From the NCBI GenBank assembly GCA_000383715.1, contig KB911838.1:124001-188000 (forward strand): DNA of 64,000 bases, given 5' to 3'. Below, one piece after another: positions 46,841 to 55,961 of this stretch; position 1 is the first letter of the stretch; each line of letters begins with the position of its first letter. The position numbers and the translations under genes are program-made. Source of the DNA: Verrucomicrobia bacterium SCGC AAA164-E04 (GTDB lineage Bacteria; Verrucomicrobiota; Verrucomicrobiia; Limisphaerales; AAA164-E04). The notes below the pieces were generated by a model, which saw only the letters and a list, made by a program, of their open reading frames with translations, did no database searches and was not told the DNA's origin.

Positions 46841-47165
46841 TTATATTCCGGATTCGGATCGCAATAGGACGCCGTCTTTATCATAGCTGAATGTGCCATC
46901 TACATCAGCAGCTTTTATCGGGGCGGAGACTCCAGACTGGAGGTAAATAGCATTTTGATTATCAAGCAAAGTAAAAATCAATATTTCCAAAGTGGAATCG
47001 TATTTTCCTGATGAGGTCGCATCAAGGTGTGTCAACATCTGAAACCATCTTCGCAGATACAGGCCGTTCAAATCATACAGCAATTCCCTTACTTACATTT
47101 GGGGTAGAATTCCCTGCGCTCGGAATTGCTGCGATAATGAATATCAGGGTTGAAAGGGCTTTGAC
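46841..47165 (-). pseudogene. Probable decayed gene for a small secreted protein
   Basis: From 47165 a frame reads V-KALSTLIFIIAAIPSAGN, an excellent signal peptide, preceded by AAGGA at six bases, but the start codon position is GTC rather than GTG or ATG. This frame stops after about 30 codons; an overlapping frame one base off continues for 80 codons (LYDLNGLYLRRWF ... GTFSYDKDGVLLRSESGI) to a stop at 46841. One lost start and one frameshift would explain this. A terminator follows. Alternatively the 80-codon frame from 47083 is a real small gene and the signal-like frame is chance. Confidence 0.35.
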
Positions 47166-47291
47166 ACACTTTCCTTGACTGACTTGGTTGATTTTCTGGA
47201 TTTCTCAGAAGAGCAAGATGCATCGCTCAACAGAGAATGCTGCTTGTTTTTTGTGGCTCAGTTAATTCTTTATTTCTGCTGCTCTCAGGCA

Positions 47292-48260
47292 TCAGAAGTA
47301 CCTCACAAAGGAATCCTCTTTCAGTCGATCGATCCACTCAGCCTTGAGGCGGTTACGTTCCTCTGCGAGCAAGGCTTTTTCAATTTCTTCACGTATGGAT
47401 TTCAGCGGCTTGGGTTTGGGTGCTTGGCGTTCCTCAACAAGGATCAGGTAGCACCCTTCATCTTTGCGAATTACCTCACTCATCTGACCTTCATTCAGAG
47501 TAAATGCAAGGTTCGATAAATCCTCGCGTAAAACAGTTCTGTCTACCCAACCCCAGTCACCACCTTTAGCTCGCTGACTGCCTTGATGGTAGACTCGTGC
47601 CAGGTCGGAGAAATCACCTCCCTGAATTACCTTACGGCGAATATCTTCCAGCATTTTGTAGGAAAAATCGGCATCACCTTCTGTTGTAGCAATGTATATC
47701 ATGCTCAATCTAATGCGCTCATCCTGCTGAAATTTATCCTGATTTGCATTGTAATATTTCTCAATTTCAAAAGGTGAAACCAGCGAGATCGATGAAATAT
47801 TTTTCGAAGACAGAAAATCTACGATGACTTGCTCTTTGATCTCCTTACGGAATGACTCGTATGTAATGCCTTGAGCTTGAAGTGTTTTTGTTAATGTTAA
47901 GCGGTCTCCGAAATCCGAGCGAATGCGTTCCTGCACTCGCTCATCAATGATTTTCTCAGGTAGAACATAGCCTTGTTTCTCAAAGTTTGTGAGGATGAGT
48001 TGACGTTCAATGAGGGATTCAAGTGCCCGTTGCCTGACCTCCAGGATGCGCTGGCTGAATGCTGCAGGATCGGATCCGTATTGCTGGTACAGCACCTGTT
48101 CGACAGGAGCAGTCTGCGTTTTCACGTCATTCAATGTAATCGGAGTATCCCCCACAATTGCGGCTACACTGTTCAATCGCTCCAGTTCTGCATTGGCTAT
48201 TGAAGGAAGAGCCAACGCAATCAGCGCGAAGATCCATAATCGGCGTGTCAACATTACCAC
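47292..48260 (-). CDS. SurA/PpiC-type peptidyl-prolyl isomerase
   Basis: The 322-residue protein has a signal peptide (LWIFALIALALPSIANA). A SurA-like N-terminal chaperone part follows (NSVAAIVGDTPITLNDVKTQ, ALESLIERQLILTNFEKQGY) and one parvulin domain (IRLSMIYIATTEGD, GGDFSDLARVYHQGSQRAKGG cut, GDWGWVDRTVLREDLSNLAF, EGCYLILVEERQ). It should assist folding of outer membrane proteins in the periplasm. It has one isomerase domain where E. coli SurA has two. The start could also be the ATG three codons downstream of 48260. Confidence 0.88.
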   Translation of the reverse strand: MVMLTRRLWIFALIALALPSIANAELERLNSVAAIVGDTPITLNDVKTQTAPVEQVLYQQYGSDPAAFSQRILEVRQRALESLIERQLILTNFEKQGYVLPEKIIDERVQERIRSDFGDRLTLTKTLQAQGITYESFRKEIKEQVIVDFLSSKNISSISLVSPFEIEKYYNANQDKFQQDERIRLSMIYIATTEGDADFSYKMLEDIRRKVIQGGDFSDLARVYHQGSQRAKGGDWGWVDRTVLREDLSNLAFTLNEGQMSEVIRKDEGCYLILVEERQAPKPKPLKSIREEIEKALLAEERNRLKAEWIDRLKEDSFVRYF

Positions 48261-48417
48261 TACATCTAGGAAACCATGCTTCTCAGGTCAAGCAAAGGCG
48301 GGCACTAAATGACCTTCTTTGAGCCTTTCGTATTAGGTTCATTGTCATGAAGGGCGCCTACTCATCAGATTTGAAACCAGCATTTCAGCATGCAGTCGGC
48401 GTTCCGCGACATTCGCA

Positions 48418-48759
48418 TCAACCCTTGATAGGCTCCTGAGATCCTGCCTCCGCCATGGATTCCATTGTTTTGGCGAAATCTTTCTGGAGTACGGCAATAC
48501 TTCTGTCCAACAAGTCGCGTTCTTCTGGTATCAAGTTGCCGCGAGTCTTGTCGCGTAACATTTCCAGTTGATCAATCAACGTTTTAGCGGCCTCTGGATC
48601 GGGATCTGTCATCAGTTGACCATCTGTACCGGGCATGCGTCCGAGCATTACCAGGGCCGTCTGACCATGTTGAATTACGAAATCCTGAAACAGGGCTGAT
48701 ATGATCTTTTTACGATCTGCCTGATTTAGTTCTTTTTCATTGAGCTTGGAGGGAGTCAT
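48418..48759 (-). CDS. DUF1844 family protein
   Basis: The 113-residue helical protein matches the DUF1844 pattern: FQDFVIQHGQTALVMLGRMP, then DPEAAKTLIDQLEMLRDKT and GNLIPEERDLLDRSIAVLQ. The function is unknown. Its start overlaps the stop of the LON-domain gene by four bases (ATGA), so the two are co-translated. Confidence 0.8.
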   Translation of the reverse strand: MTPSKLNEKELNQADRKKIISALFQDFVIQHGQTALVMLGRMPGTDGQLMTDPDPEAAKTLIDQLEMLRDKTRGNLIPEERDLLDRSIAVLQKDFAKTMESMAEAGSQEPIKG

Positions 48760-49442
48760 GAGGGGTCTTTACGTTTGCGACAAAATATTTCACCCATGAG
48801 AAAGGCTATCAAATGTGTTAATCTGGACTCCAGATCTACTTCTTCAAGGATAAGTTGCCTGGCTTGTGGTTTGCTGATGAATGTACATGATACGAGGTCT
48901 GCCAGATGCTCGATCTCCTGCAATTGGATCATCTTCAGGAGTGCTTTTTCAACAGGTAAATGATCTCCTACGCCTGATGATTCAACCCCACACTCAGAGA
49001 AACAGGATTGAAATTTTTGCAGCATGCCTTTGTCCTGTTCCAAATGCATCGAGATAAGATCCACCAACTTTTCCTTGAGTGACAAGATGCGTTTCTCGCT
49101 CCTGCGTTTTGTTTCAAGCAAATCGAAATCATGCACACGGAATGGTTTGTAGGCGGTCGCTTTATTGAGCTGGATACGTGACATTCCCTGCAGAATAATG
49201 TGTGAACTGCCGTCCGCGTGTTTGACCGCAGCCCTGATCATGCCCAACCCTGCCGTTTTGTAAGGAACTTCGCGTGCCGTCTGAGGTTTCCGCATCGAAA
49301 TTGCCATTAACCGATGGCTTTGAAGACTTCGATGCAGCATCCTGCAATACCTCGGCTCAAAAATGAAAAGAGGTAACATGGTGTTTGGAAACAATGTAGT
49401 GTTTGGCAACATCATCACCGGAATGGACTCTGGATACTCCAT
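48756..49442 (-). CDS. LON N-terminal (substrate-binding) domain protein
   Basis: The 228-residue protein is a stand-alone LON-domain protein (COG2802): IPVMMLPNTTLFPNTMLPLF, FEPRYCRMLHRSLQSHRLMA and GLGMIRAAVKHADGSSHIIL are typical. It lacks the AAA+ and protease parts of Lon. Such proteins may bind substrates for proteolysis, but the role is unproven. It is coupled to the downstream DUF1844 gene. Confidence 0.85.
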   Translation of the reverse strand: MEYPESIPVMMLPNTTLFPNTMLPLFIFEPRYCRMLHRSLQSHRLMAISMRKPQTAREVPYKTAGLGMIRAAVKHADGSSHIILQGMSRIQLNKATAYKPFRVHDFDLLETKRRSEKRILSLKEKLVDLISMHLEQDKGMLQKFQSCFSECGVESSGVGDHLPVEKALLKMIQLQEIEHLADLVSCTFISKPQARQLILEEVDLESRLTHLIAFLMGEIFCRKRKDPS

Positions 49443-49601
49443 ATGATCAATTTAAACAGTGTCAGCAACAATTCAAGGACCTCGCTCGGTTTTACAAAAC
49501 CAGTCATTGGAACTTGTTGATTTCAAGGAGCAAAAAACTATCATCGAAGCATCCCTTCTGAAGGCTTGCCAAAACAAGTTTCAACCACCATGTTATAAGA
49601 A

Positions 49602-50372
49602 ATGAATAACACAAGCAAGATTACGATCCTTCTTGGAATTGTCTGTGCCCTACTGTTAGTTGGGCTCGTAGTCCGCCATCTTCAAGCGAACAAAGTGGAA
49701 CAGGCCAAGGAGGACAAGATTAAAGTTGTCGAATCCAGCCTTACCGAAACGCAGGAGAAGCTTTCCTCTCAAACCCAAAACAACAAGGTCCTCAAAGCTG
49801 AATTGGACACAAAATCAGAAGCACTCCAGAGCTTGGAGAACCGTTATAAATCCATCACTGGAGAGCTGGAACAGGCTCAAAGCACGGTAGTTGCGGTTAC
49901 TACCGAAGCCAACGAAGCGAAAAAAACAATTGCCGATCAAGATAAGCGCATCACTGAATTATCCACTGAACGGGATGCGCTCACAGGGCAAATGACTGAA
50001 CTGAACAGCAACATGGAAACTCTTGAAGGCCATATTCTTGAGACCCAAAGAAAACTGGCTTCCTCGGAGGGTGATCGGGAGTTCCTTCTCAAAGAGCTGA
50101 AGCGCATGCAGGCCGAGAAAGCTGATCTGGAACGTCAATTCAATGATCTGGCCGTAATGCGAGAACAGATTCGCAAACTCAAAGACGAGCTTTCGATTGC
50201 CCGTCGTATCGAGTGGATTCGTAAAGGTATCATGGGAGGCGGCTCCACTCCAAAAGGAGCGACCTTGCTCAAGCGAGGTTTTAAACGCAGGGAAAACAAA
50301 CCTAATTTCGACCTCAATGTAGAATTAAATCAGGAGGGTGGCGTTCAGGTTATTCCTTCGGAACAGCCTTAA
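49602..50372 (+). CDS. Membrane-anchored coiled-coil protein
   Basis: The 256-residue protein has an N-terminal membrane anchor (ITILLGIVCALLLVGLVVRH) and a long coiled coil from about residue 35 to 200 (heptads through EKLSSQTQNNKVLKAELDTK and LKELKRMQAEKADLERQ). A basic segment follows (GFKRRENKP), then a short C-terminal strand region. No family is recognised. It is followed after 20 bases by moaA on the same strand. Confidence 0.65.
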   Translation: MNNTSKITILLGIVCALLLVGLVVRHLQANKVEQAKEDKIKVVESSLTETQEKLSSQTQNNKVLKAELDTKSEALQSLENRYKSITGELEQAQSTVVAVTTEANEAKKTIADQDKRITELSTERDALTGQMTELNSNMETLEGHILETQRKLASSEGDREFLLKELKRMQAEKADLERQFNDLAVMREQIRKLKDELSIARRIEWIRKGIMGGGSTPKGATLLKRGFKRRENKPNFDLNVELNQEGGVQVIPSEQP

Positions 50373-50392
50373 TTCTCTTGGGAAAGAAACGC

Positions 50393-51469
50393 ATGGGTAG
50401 CCCAGTCAATGCAGTAGGGCTTCAGGATTCCTTCGGAAGGATCATGGGTGATCTTCGGATTAGCGTGACTGATCGATGCAATTTTCGCTGCCTATATTGC
50501 CTTCCTGACACCGAAGAGGCTTCCAATTTTTATCGTAACCAGCAAGAAGATGCTGGCTCCAAAACAGCCAAGCGGCTTATTCGCTACCCTTGGAAGCCGA
50601 AAAAAGATATCCTGACTTTCGAAGAAATTGAACGATTCACACGTATTGCAGCTGGTCTGGGAATTGAAAAGATTCGCATCACAGGTGGTGAACCCCTTCT
50701 GAGGTCTGGTATTGCTGATCTTATTTCTAACATCCGGGCTATCCCTGGAATCAAAGATGTAGCATTGACAAGCAACGGCTTCCTCTTTCGCAGATATGCT
50801 CAGCAGTTGAAGGACGCCGGTTTGTCTCGCATGACCTTCAGTCTGGATTCACTTGATGCTGATAATTTCGAAAAAATGACCGGCAGAAAAGGCTTGCAGG
50901 ATGTTCTGGACAGTATTGATCTTGCCAAACAGCTTGGGTTTGATCCCGTCAAGGTCAACGCAGTCATTATTCGCAATCTAAACGATCATGAGCTCGAAGA
51001 TCTTGTTCAATTTGGCAAAAATCGCCAGATCAGCATGCGTTTCATCGAGTACATGCCTCTTGATCATGCTAAAGCCTGGCAAAAAACAATGGTGATTACA
51101 GGGAGGGAAATGATTGATCGCATACAATCAAGCTTTGATATCGAACAGGTTCCTCCTTCCAATCCATCCGAAACTGCCAAGCGTTGGAAGCACAAAGATG
51201 GACAAGGCGAAGTGGGGATCATTGCATCTGTATCCGAACCTTTCTGCCAACAATGTAATCGACTTCGCCTCACTGCGGATGGCCAACTGCGAACCTGCCT
51301 TTTCAGTCATCATGAGCACGACTTTAAAGCTCATTTGAGAGATGGGTCCGCAGACCAGGCAATCATCGACCAATTAAAAACGGTTGTTTGGGGAAAGGAA
51401 TCCGGGCACAAAATTGGCCATGAGGATTTCGTTCAGCCTGATCGCACCATGAGCTTCATCGGTGGGTAA
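50393..51469 (+). CDS. moaA: GTP 3',8-cyclase (molybdenum cofactor biosynthesis)
   Basis: This is a radical SAM enzyme of about 358 residues. The ATG at 50393 follows GGGAAAG and is preferred to a TTG at 50378. The SAM cluster motif CNFRCLYC sits near residue 28. The second cluster is CQQCNRLRLTADGQLRTCLF (three Cys), and the protein ends with the required double glycine (MSFIGG). Between CLYC and ILTFEEI there is an insertion of roughly 20 residues beyond usual MoaA (around EEASNFYRNQQEDAGSK). It converts GTP to the precursor of cyclic pyranopterin phosphate with MoaC. No other moa gene is in the window. Confidence 0.93.
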   Translation: MGSPVNAVGLQDSFGRIMGDLRISVTDRCNFRCLYCLPDTEEASNFYRNQQEDAGSKTAKRLIRYPWKPKKDILTFEEIERFTRIAAGLGIEKIRITGGEPLLRSGIADLISNIRAIPGIKDVALTSNGFLFRRYAQQLKDAGLSRMTFSLDSLDADNFEKMTGRKGLQDVLDSIDLAKQLGFDPVKVNAVIIRNLNDHELEDLVQFGKNRQISMRFIEYMPLDHAKAWQKTMVITGREMIDRIQSSFDIEQVPPSNPSETAKRWKHKDGQGEVGIIASVSEPFCQQCNRLRLTADGQLRTCLFSHHEHDFKAHLRDGSADQAIIDQLKTVVWGKESGHKIGHEDFVQPDRTMSFIGG

Positions 51470-51713
51470 GCTTTCCATGCTGCAGACTCTCAATTTCACC
51501 TTCCACTCGAATATATTGGTTGCGCGTTCAATAGCGGCACTTTCTGAGGGATGTTGGATCCAATAGCTGGCAATTATCTGTATGAACTTTTGAACGATAC
51601 CATTTACGGAGGTGAGTCTTGTAGATTGAAATTGCGACGATTCGATAAGCCCTGGAGTAGTCATTCCAAGTGGTATCAATTGTTTTTTGCGTCAATCAGT
51701 GACTTGCGGTTCC

Positions 51714-51741
51714 TTGACAGGGGGCGATAGAACTTTATATT
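51714..51741 (+). promoter_or_regulatory. Likely sigma-70-type promoter for the aminomutase gene
   Basis: TTGACA (51714-51719) and TATATT (51736-51741) are 16 bases apart. The ATG at 51751 lies only nine bases after the -10 box, so the transcript would have almost no leader; no ribosome binding site is visible. Confidence 0.5.
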
Positions 51742-51750
51742 TCACCGACA

Positions 51751-52989
51751 ATGGCTAACGAAACGTATCCCCACCAAGATCCTGCTCAGGTTTCGGAGGT
51801 TATCTCATCGCTCAAGCGGTTTACCTCTGGAGGACGTGGCCCTTGGCATGCTGTGTCTGATTCCGATTGGAAGGATTGGAGATGGCAGCTCAAAAACCGC
51901 ATCAACAACCTCGACCAGTTGGAGTCCGTGGTTCCGGATTTGTCAGATGAAGAGATTCAGGGGGCAGAGCTGGCCAATACCAAACTTTCTTTGGGAATCA
52001 CGCCTTATTTTTCCAATCTGATCCATCGCGAAGATCCAATTTGCCCCATTCGGCGGCAAGTCGTGCCCCGCGTTGAGGAGACTATCAGCTCCACTTGGGA
52101 CATGAGTGATCCATGTGGAGAAGACGAGCATTCTCCCGTTCCCGGCTTGGTGCATCGATATCCTGATCGTGTGCTTTTTTTGGTGACGGATCGTTGTGCG
52201 GCTTATTGCCGTTACTGTACTCGTTCTCGTCTGGTGAGCAATGCTTCAGGCTATGGGTTCCAACCTGATTATCAGGAGCAGCTGGATTATATTCGAAAGC
52301 ATCCAGAGGTCCGCGACGTCTTGTTCAGTGGTGGTGATCCACTCCTTTTGAGTGACTCTAAGCTTGAGGGTTTGTTGAAGGCGCTCAGGGATATTCCCCA
52401 CGTAGAATTCATTCGTATTGGCAGTCGAATTCCTATTTTCCTACCTCAGCGCATCACTTCCGATCTATGCGAGATGCTCAAACAGTTTCACCCCCTGTTC
52501 ATGAGTGTGCATGCGAATCATCCCCGAGAGTTAACGACTGAGGTCAAAGAAGCTTTGGGTCGCTTAGCGGATGCCGGGATCCCGCTGGGCAATCAGTCTG
52601 TGCTCCTCAGAGGGGTGAACGATTCAGTGCCTGTCATGAAAGCGCTGATTCACAAATTACTGATGTGCCGTGTGCGTCCCTACTACCTTTACCAGTGTGA
52701 TTTGATTTCGGGTTCAGCTCATCTTCGTACCAGCGTTCGAAAAGGTTTGGAAATCATGCGTGGATTGCGTGGTCATACAACAGGCTATGCGGTGCCGCAA
52801 TATGTAATCGACGCTCCCGGTGGCGGTGGCAAGGTGCCGATCAATCCGGAATATATCCTGAGTCATAACAACGAACGAGTGGTGATCCGTAACTTCGAAG
52901 GCCGCGTGTTTGAATATCCCGAGGTTGCTGATGAACCTGAAGATGCTTCATCCATGAAGGTGTGCTCATCGGTTCATGGGGAAGCATAG
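51751..52989 (+). CDS. kamA: Lysine 2,3-aminomutase family radical SAM/PLP enzyme
   Basis: The 412-residue length fits lysine 2,3-aminomutase better than the shorter EpmB. The radical SAM motif CAAYCRYC and the flanking VLFLVTDR, DVLFSGGDPLLLSD and RIGSRIPIFLPQRIT are typical, and the PLP lysine is expected in YVIDAPGGGGKVP. It interconverts L-alpha-lysine and L-beta-lysine. In halotolerant bacteria this makes N-acetyl-beta-lysine together with AblB, but no ablB acetyltransferase is adjacent; an EF-P modifying role is the alternative. It lies 82 bases before nth. Confidence 0.85.
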   Translation: MANETYPHQDPAQVSEVISSLKRFTSGGRGPWHAVSDSDWKDWRWQLKNRINNLDQLESVVPDLSDEEIQGAELANTKLSLGITPYFSNLIHREDPICPIRRQVVPRVEETISSTWDMSDPCGEDEHSPVPGLVHRYPDRVLFLVTDRCAAYCRYCTRSRLVSNASGYGFQPDYQEQLDYIRKHPEVRDVLFSGGDPLLLSDSKLEGLLKALRDIPHVEFIRIGSRIPIFLPQRITSDLCEMLKQFHPLFMSVHANHPRELTTEVKEALGRLADAGIPLGNQSVLLRGVNDSVPVMKALIHKLLMCRVRPYYLYQCDLISGSAHLRTSVRKGLEIMRGLRGHTTGYAVPQYVIDAPGGGGKVPINPEYILSHNNERVVIRNFEGRVFEYPEVADEPEDASSMKVCSSVHGEA

Positions 52990-53071
52990 AATCAGGATAT
53001 TTTTATATTTTCCTTCTGGCTCTGAACCACTGTTTGCCTTTCCTGATATTCGCCTCTTTTATATCTAACTC

Positions 53072-53728
53072 ATGCCCAGAGAGTCTCTTCAATCCAAGAA
53101 AGATCGCATGCAACTGGTCATCCGGGCACTCAGGAAAACCTATCCTGATGCCCATTGTGAGCTTGTTTACAAGAATCCTCTGGAGTTGCTCATCGCCACT
53201 ATATTATCCGCGCAATGCACCGACAAACAGGTGAACATCGTAACCAGTGATTTGTTTGAAAAATACAAGACAGCGCAGGATTATGCTGTTGCCAGCCAGG
53301 AAGCATTGGAGAATGATATTCGGCGCATAGGATTGTTTCGAAGTAAGGCCAGGAATATCCGTTTATGTTCTCAAAAACTAGTTGAAGATCATCGGGGCCA
53401 AGTTCCTGAAACCATGGAAGAACTTGTGCAGTTGGGCGGCGTTGGTCGCAAGACAGCCAATGTTGTTCTGGGAAATGCATTTGAGATACAGGTAGGTATT
53501 GTTGTGGACACACATGTGAAGCGACTGTCAGAACGTCTCAGGTTTTCCAGGGCAAATTCGGCAGAGAAGGTCGAACAGGATTTACAGAAATTAGTGGCAC
53601 CGCATCATTGGACTATGTTCAGTCACTGGCTGATCTGGCATGGCCGACGCCGATGTGCTGCCCGAAGTCCGCAATGTGCCTCATGCGAAATAAAGGATTT
53701 ATGTCCTTCCAATGCATCGTCCCAGTGA
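53072..53728 (+). CDS. nth: Endonuclease III
   Basis: The 218-residue DNA glycosylase/AP lyase has the helix-hairpin-helix region LGGVGRKTANVVLGNAF with the catalytic Lys, the catalytic Asp in VVDTHVKRLSERL, and a C-terminal 4Fe-4S set C-x6-C-x2-C-x5-C (CAARSPQCASCEIKDLC). It removes oxidised pyrimidines in base excision repair. ILSAQCTDKQVN near the N terminus is also characteristic. Confidence 0.95.
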   Translation: MPRESLQSKKDRMQLVIRALRKTYPDAHCELVYKNPLELLIATILSAQCTDKQVNIVTSDLFEKYKTAQDYAVASQEALENDIRRIGLFRSKARNIRLCSQKLVEDHRGQVPETMEELVQLGGVGRKTANVVLGNAFEIQVGIVVDTHVKRLSERLRFSRANSAEKVEQDLQKLVAPHHWTMFSHWLIWHGRRRCAARSPQCASCEIKDLCPSNASSQ

Positions 53729-53806
53729 ATCAATCCCTACACCTCTTCGCACCTTGTCTGGAGTAGGTGTGAGTTACAAAATATTTCCTGCCTTGCACCA
53801 CTTTCT

Positions 53807-54961
53807 ATGATCCTTGTTTTATCGGATGACTTTTCAGGTGCGGCTGAAATGGCAGGGATTGCCCACTCCTTTGGTTTCTCTGCGGAAATTCATACCTCTC
53901 CGCGCACATCCTCCAACTCCGAAGTCGTCGCCATCGATGCGCATACACGAGGCTTAAACAAGAAAGATTCAATCGCTCAATTGGAAGGAATGATGCCGGT
54001 CATCAAGGATATGCAAGCATCCTGGATTTTTAAAAAAGTTGATTCTGTTTTACGCGGGCATGTACTGGCGGAGTCGGCAACGATAATGCGGTGTTTTGAT
54101 CAGGCCAATGGTATGCTCATCAGCGTGAATCCATCTAAAAAACGGGTTATACGGGGAGGGAATTACTTCATCCATGATACACCATTGCATCAAACGATGT
54201 TCGCTCGAGATCCGGCTTTTCCTGCAACGACATCCAATGTCATGGAATTGCTTGGTTCTTCTGATGATCTGGAAGTCTTGAGCTATCAGGATAAAATGGA
54301 GCCCAAAGATCATAGGAGGTTGATTGTTCCGGATGTCAGTTTGCCCGAAGAAGTCAATGATTGGGCGAAAAAATTGCCTTTTGATTCACTGGCTGCAGGA
54401 GGTGTGGATTTCTTTAGTAGTCTTTTGAAACACCGTCATCAGCATGACAGTAATCATCATTCAACCCAGAGGGATACTACCCCACTAACCAGGTTAATGA
54501 TTTGTGGAAGCCATACTGCGATCGATTCGGGGCGCATTGAACAATGTCATCATCAGGGTTGGGCCGTACACTTGTTGCCCGAAGCTTGGATGAGTAGTGA
54601 TGATCCTGTATTACTGAATGATTGGTGTGCGCGTGTTTGGGAGGCCATGCAGCACTCGCGCAAGTGCATGGTTGGTATGGATGGGAATCATGTGAGCTCA
54701 TGGAGTGATCCATCCCATCCTGCGTGTCGCTTGGTGAAGGCCGTTCACATATTGTGTCGTCATCGGACGGTTGATCAAATGCTGGTCGAAGGAGGAGAGA
54801 CGGCTCATCTGCTTGTGTGCTCCTTTGGTCAAGATCGATTCAAGGTGGTGTATAGTTCTCAGGAAGGTGTCCCGGAGTTGCTTCCCTGCGAAACCCCATT
54901 GATTCGAATCGTTCCCAAGCCAGGAAGTTATCCTTGGCCTGATGAATTCCTTGAAGACTGA
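53807..54961 (+). CDS. Four-carbon acid sugar kinase family protein (DUF1537)
   Basis: The 384-residue protein has the N-terminal DUF1537 substrate domain (VLSDDFSGAAEMAGIAHSFG, KKVDSVLRGHVLAE) and a C-terminal nucleotide-binding domain (LVEGGETAHLLVCSFG). Family members (OtnK, DtnK) phosphorylate C4 sugar acids such as erythronate and threonate. The usual neighbours (PdxA2-like dehydrogenase, aldolase) are absent, so the substrate is open. Confidence 0.82.
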   Translation: MILVLSDDFSGAAEMAGIAHSFGFSAEIHTSPRTSSNSEVVAIDAHTRGLNKKDSIAQLEGMMPVIKDMQASWIFKKVDSVLRGHVLAESATIMRCFDQANGMLISVNPSKKRVIRGGNYFIHDTPLHQTMFARDPAFPATTSNVMELLGSSDDLEVLSYQDKMEPKDHRRLIVPDVSLPEEVNDWAKKLPFDSLAAGGVDFFSSLLKHRHQHDSNHHSTQRDTTPLTRLMICGSHTAIDSGRIEQCHHQGWAVHLLPEAWMSSDDPVLLNDWCARVWEAMQHSRKCMVGMDGNHVSSWSDPSHPACRLVKAVHILCRHRTVDQMLVEGGETAHLLVCSFGQDRFKVVYSSQEGVPELLPCETPLIRIVPKPGSYPWPDEFLED

Positions 54962-54985
54962 GCGGGTTCACGCTTCAATTGTACC

Positions 54986-55903
54986 ATGAATCATGTGCCA
55001 CCAACGACAAGGAAGACACTTCAACGATGGGCTGTCGCGTGGTTGTGCATCATCATCGTTTCCATTCCTCTGCATATGCAGGGTGCTCCATCAAATACCA
55101 AGATGCAACAGGACCTCACTTATGCTCAAGTTGGCGATCGCTTTCTGAAATTGGACCTATATGGCTCCAATACCTCCAATAAAAAGCCATTCATTGTCTG
55201 GGTTCACGGCGGTGCATGGCGAGCGGGTCACAAATCCAGCATGCCACTGAAGTCTCTCGTCAAGGATGGTTTTTCAATTGCCAGTGTTGATTATCGATTG
55301 ACTCCCGAAGCTCGATTTCCAGCCAATGTTCATGACATCAAGGCTGCGATTCGATACTTGCGGGCAAACAGTAAACGGCTTGGAATCCATACGGAGACAA
55401 TCATCATCGCAGGTGCATCCGCAGGAGGGCATCTAGCCGCTCTGGTGGGGGTGACCAATGGCCATGCATTACTGGAAGGCGATCTGGGTGAACATCCCGA
55501 TGCTTCCTCAGATGTGCAGGCTATTGTTTCGTTTTACGGTGCATCCAATCTTACCTCCATTCTCTCGCAATCAACACCGCATGGCCTGAGCGTTAGAATT
55601 CCAGCCCTCCAACTTTTGCTTGGATCGCAGCCTGAAGATGATGTCTCATTAGCTGAACTTGCCAGTCCTGTATTTCATGTCGAGTCCACAGATCCACCGC
55701 TGTTATTGATACACGGTGATCAGGACCCTCAAATGCCCATCAATCAATCGCACGAGCTTGTTGGGGTTTATCAGCAAGCGGGGGCTGTCGTGAGCATGGA
55801 GGTGATTCATGGTGCGGCTCATGGGGGGGCTTTGTTTTATGATGGTCATCGACTGAACCTCATGAAGTCTTTTCTGAAGAAACACCTCATTGTCATTCCC
55901 TGA
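54986..55903 (+). CDS. Alpha/beta hydrolase (BD-FAE/carboxylesterase-like)
   Basis: The 305-residue protein has an N-terminal hydrophobic export segment (AVAWLCIIIVSIPLHMQGA). The oxyanion motif WVHGGAWRAGHK and the nucleophile elbow GASAGGHLAAL are typical of the carboxylesterase/hormone-sensitive lipase branch; LIHGDQDPQMP carries the acid and GAAHGG the His. It likely removes acyl groups from sugars or small esters. It follows the DUF1537 gene after 24 bases. Confidence 0.85.
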   Translation: MNHVPPTTRKTLQRWAVAWLCIIIVSIPLHMQGAPSNTKMQQDLTYAQVGDRFLKLDLYGSNTSNKKPFIVWVHGGAWRAGHKSSMPLKSLVKDGFSIASVDYRLTPEARFPANVHDIKAAIRYLRANSKRLGIHTETIIIAGASAGGHLAALVGVTNGHALLEGDLGEHPDASSDVQAIVSFYGASNLTSILSQSTPHGLSVRIPALQLLLGSQPEDDVSLAELASPVFHVESTDPPLLLIHGDQDPQMPINQSHELVGVYQQAGAVVSMEVIHGAAHGGALFYDGHRLNLMKSFLKKHLIVIP

Positions 55904-55961
55904 AAGTCATGGAATTGTTTTGATGCACACCTTTGCTCGTGAAACGTACACTCAAGCAAGA

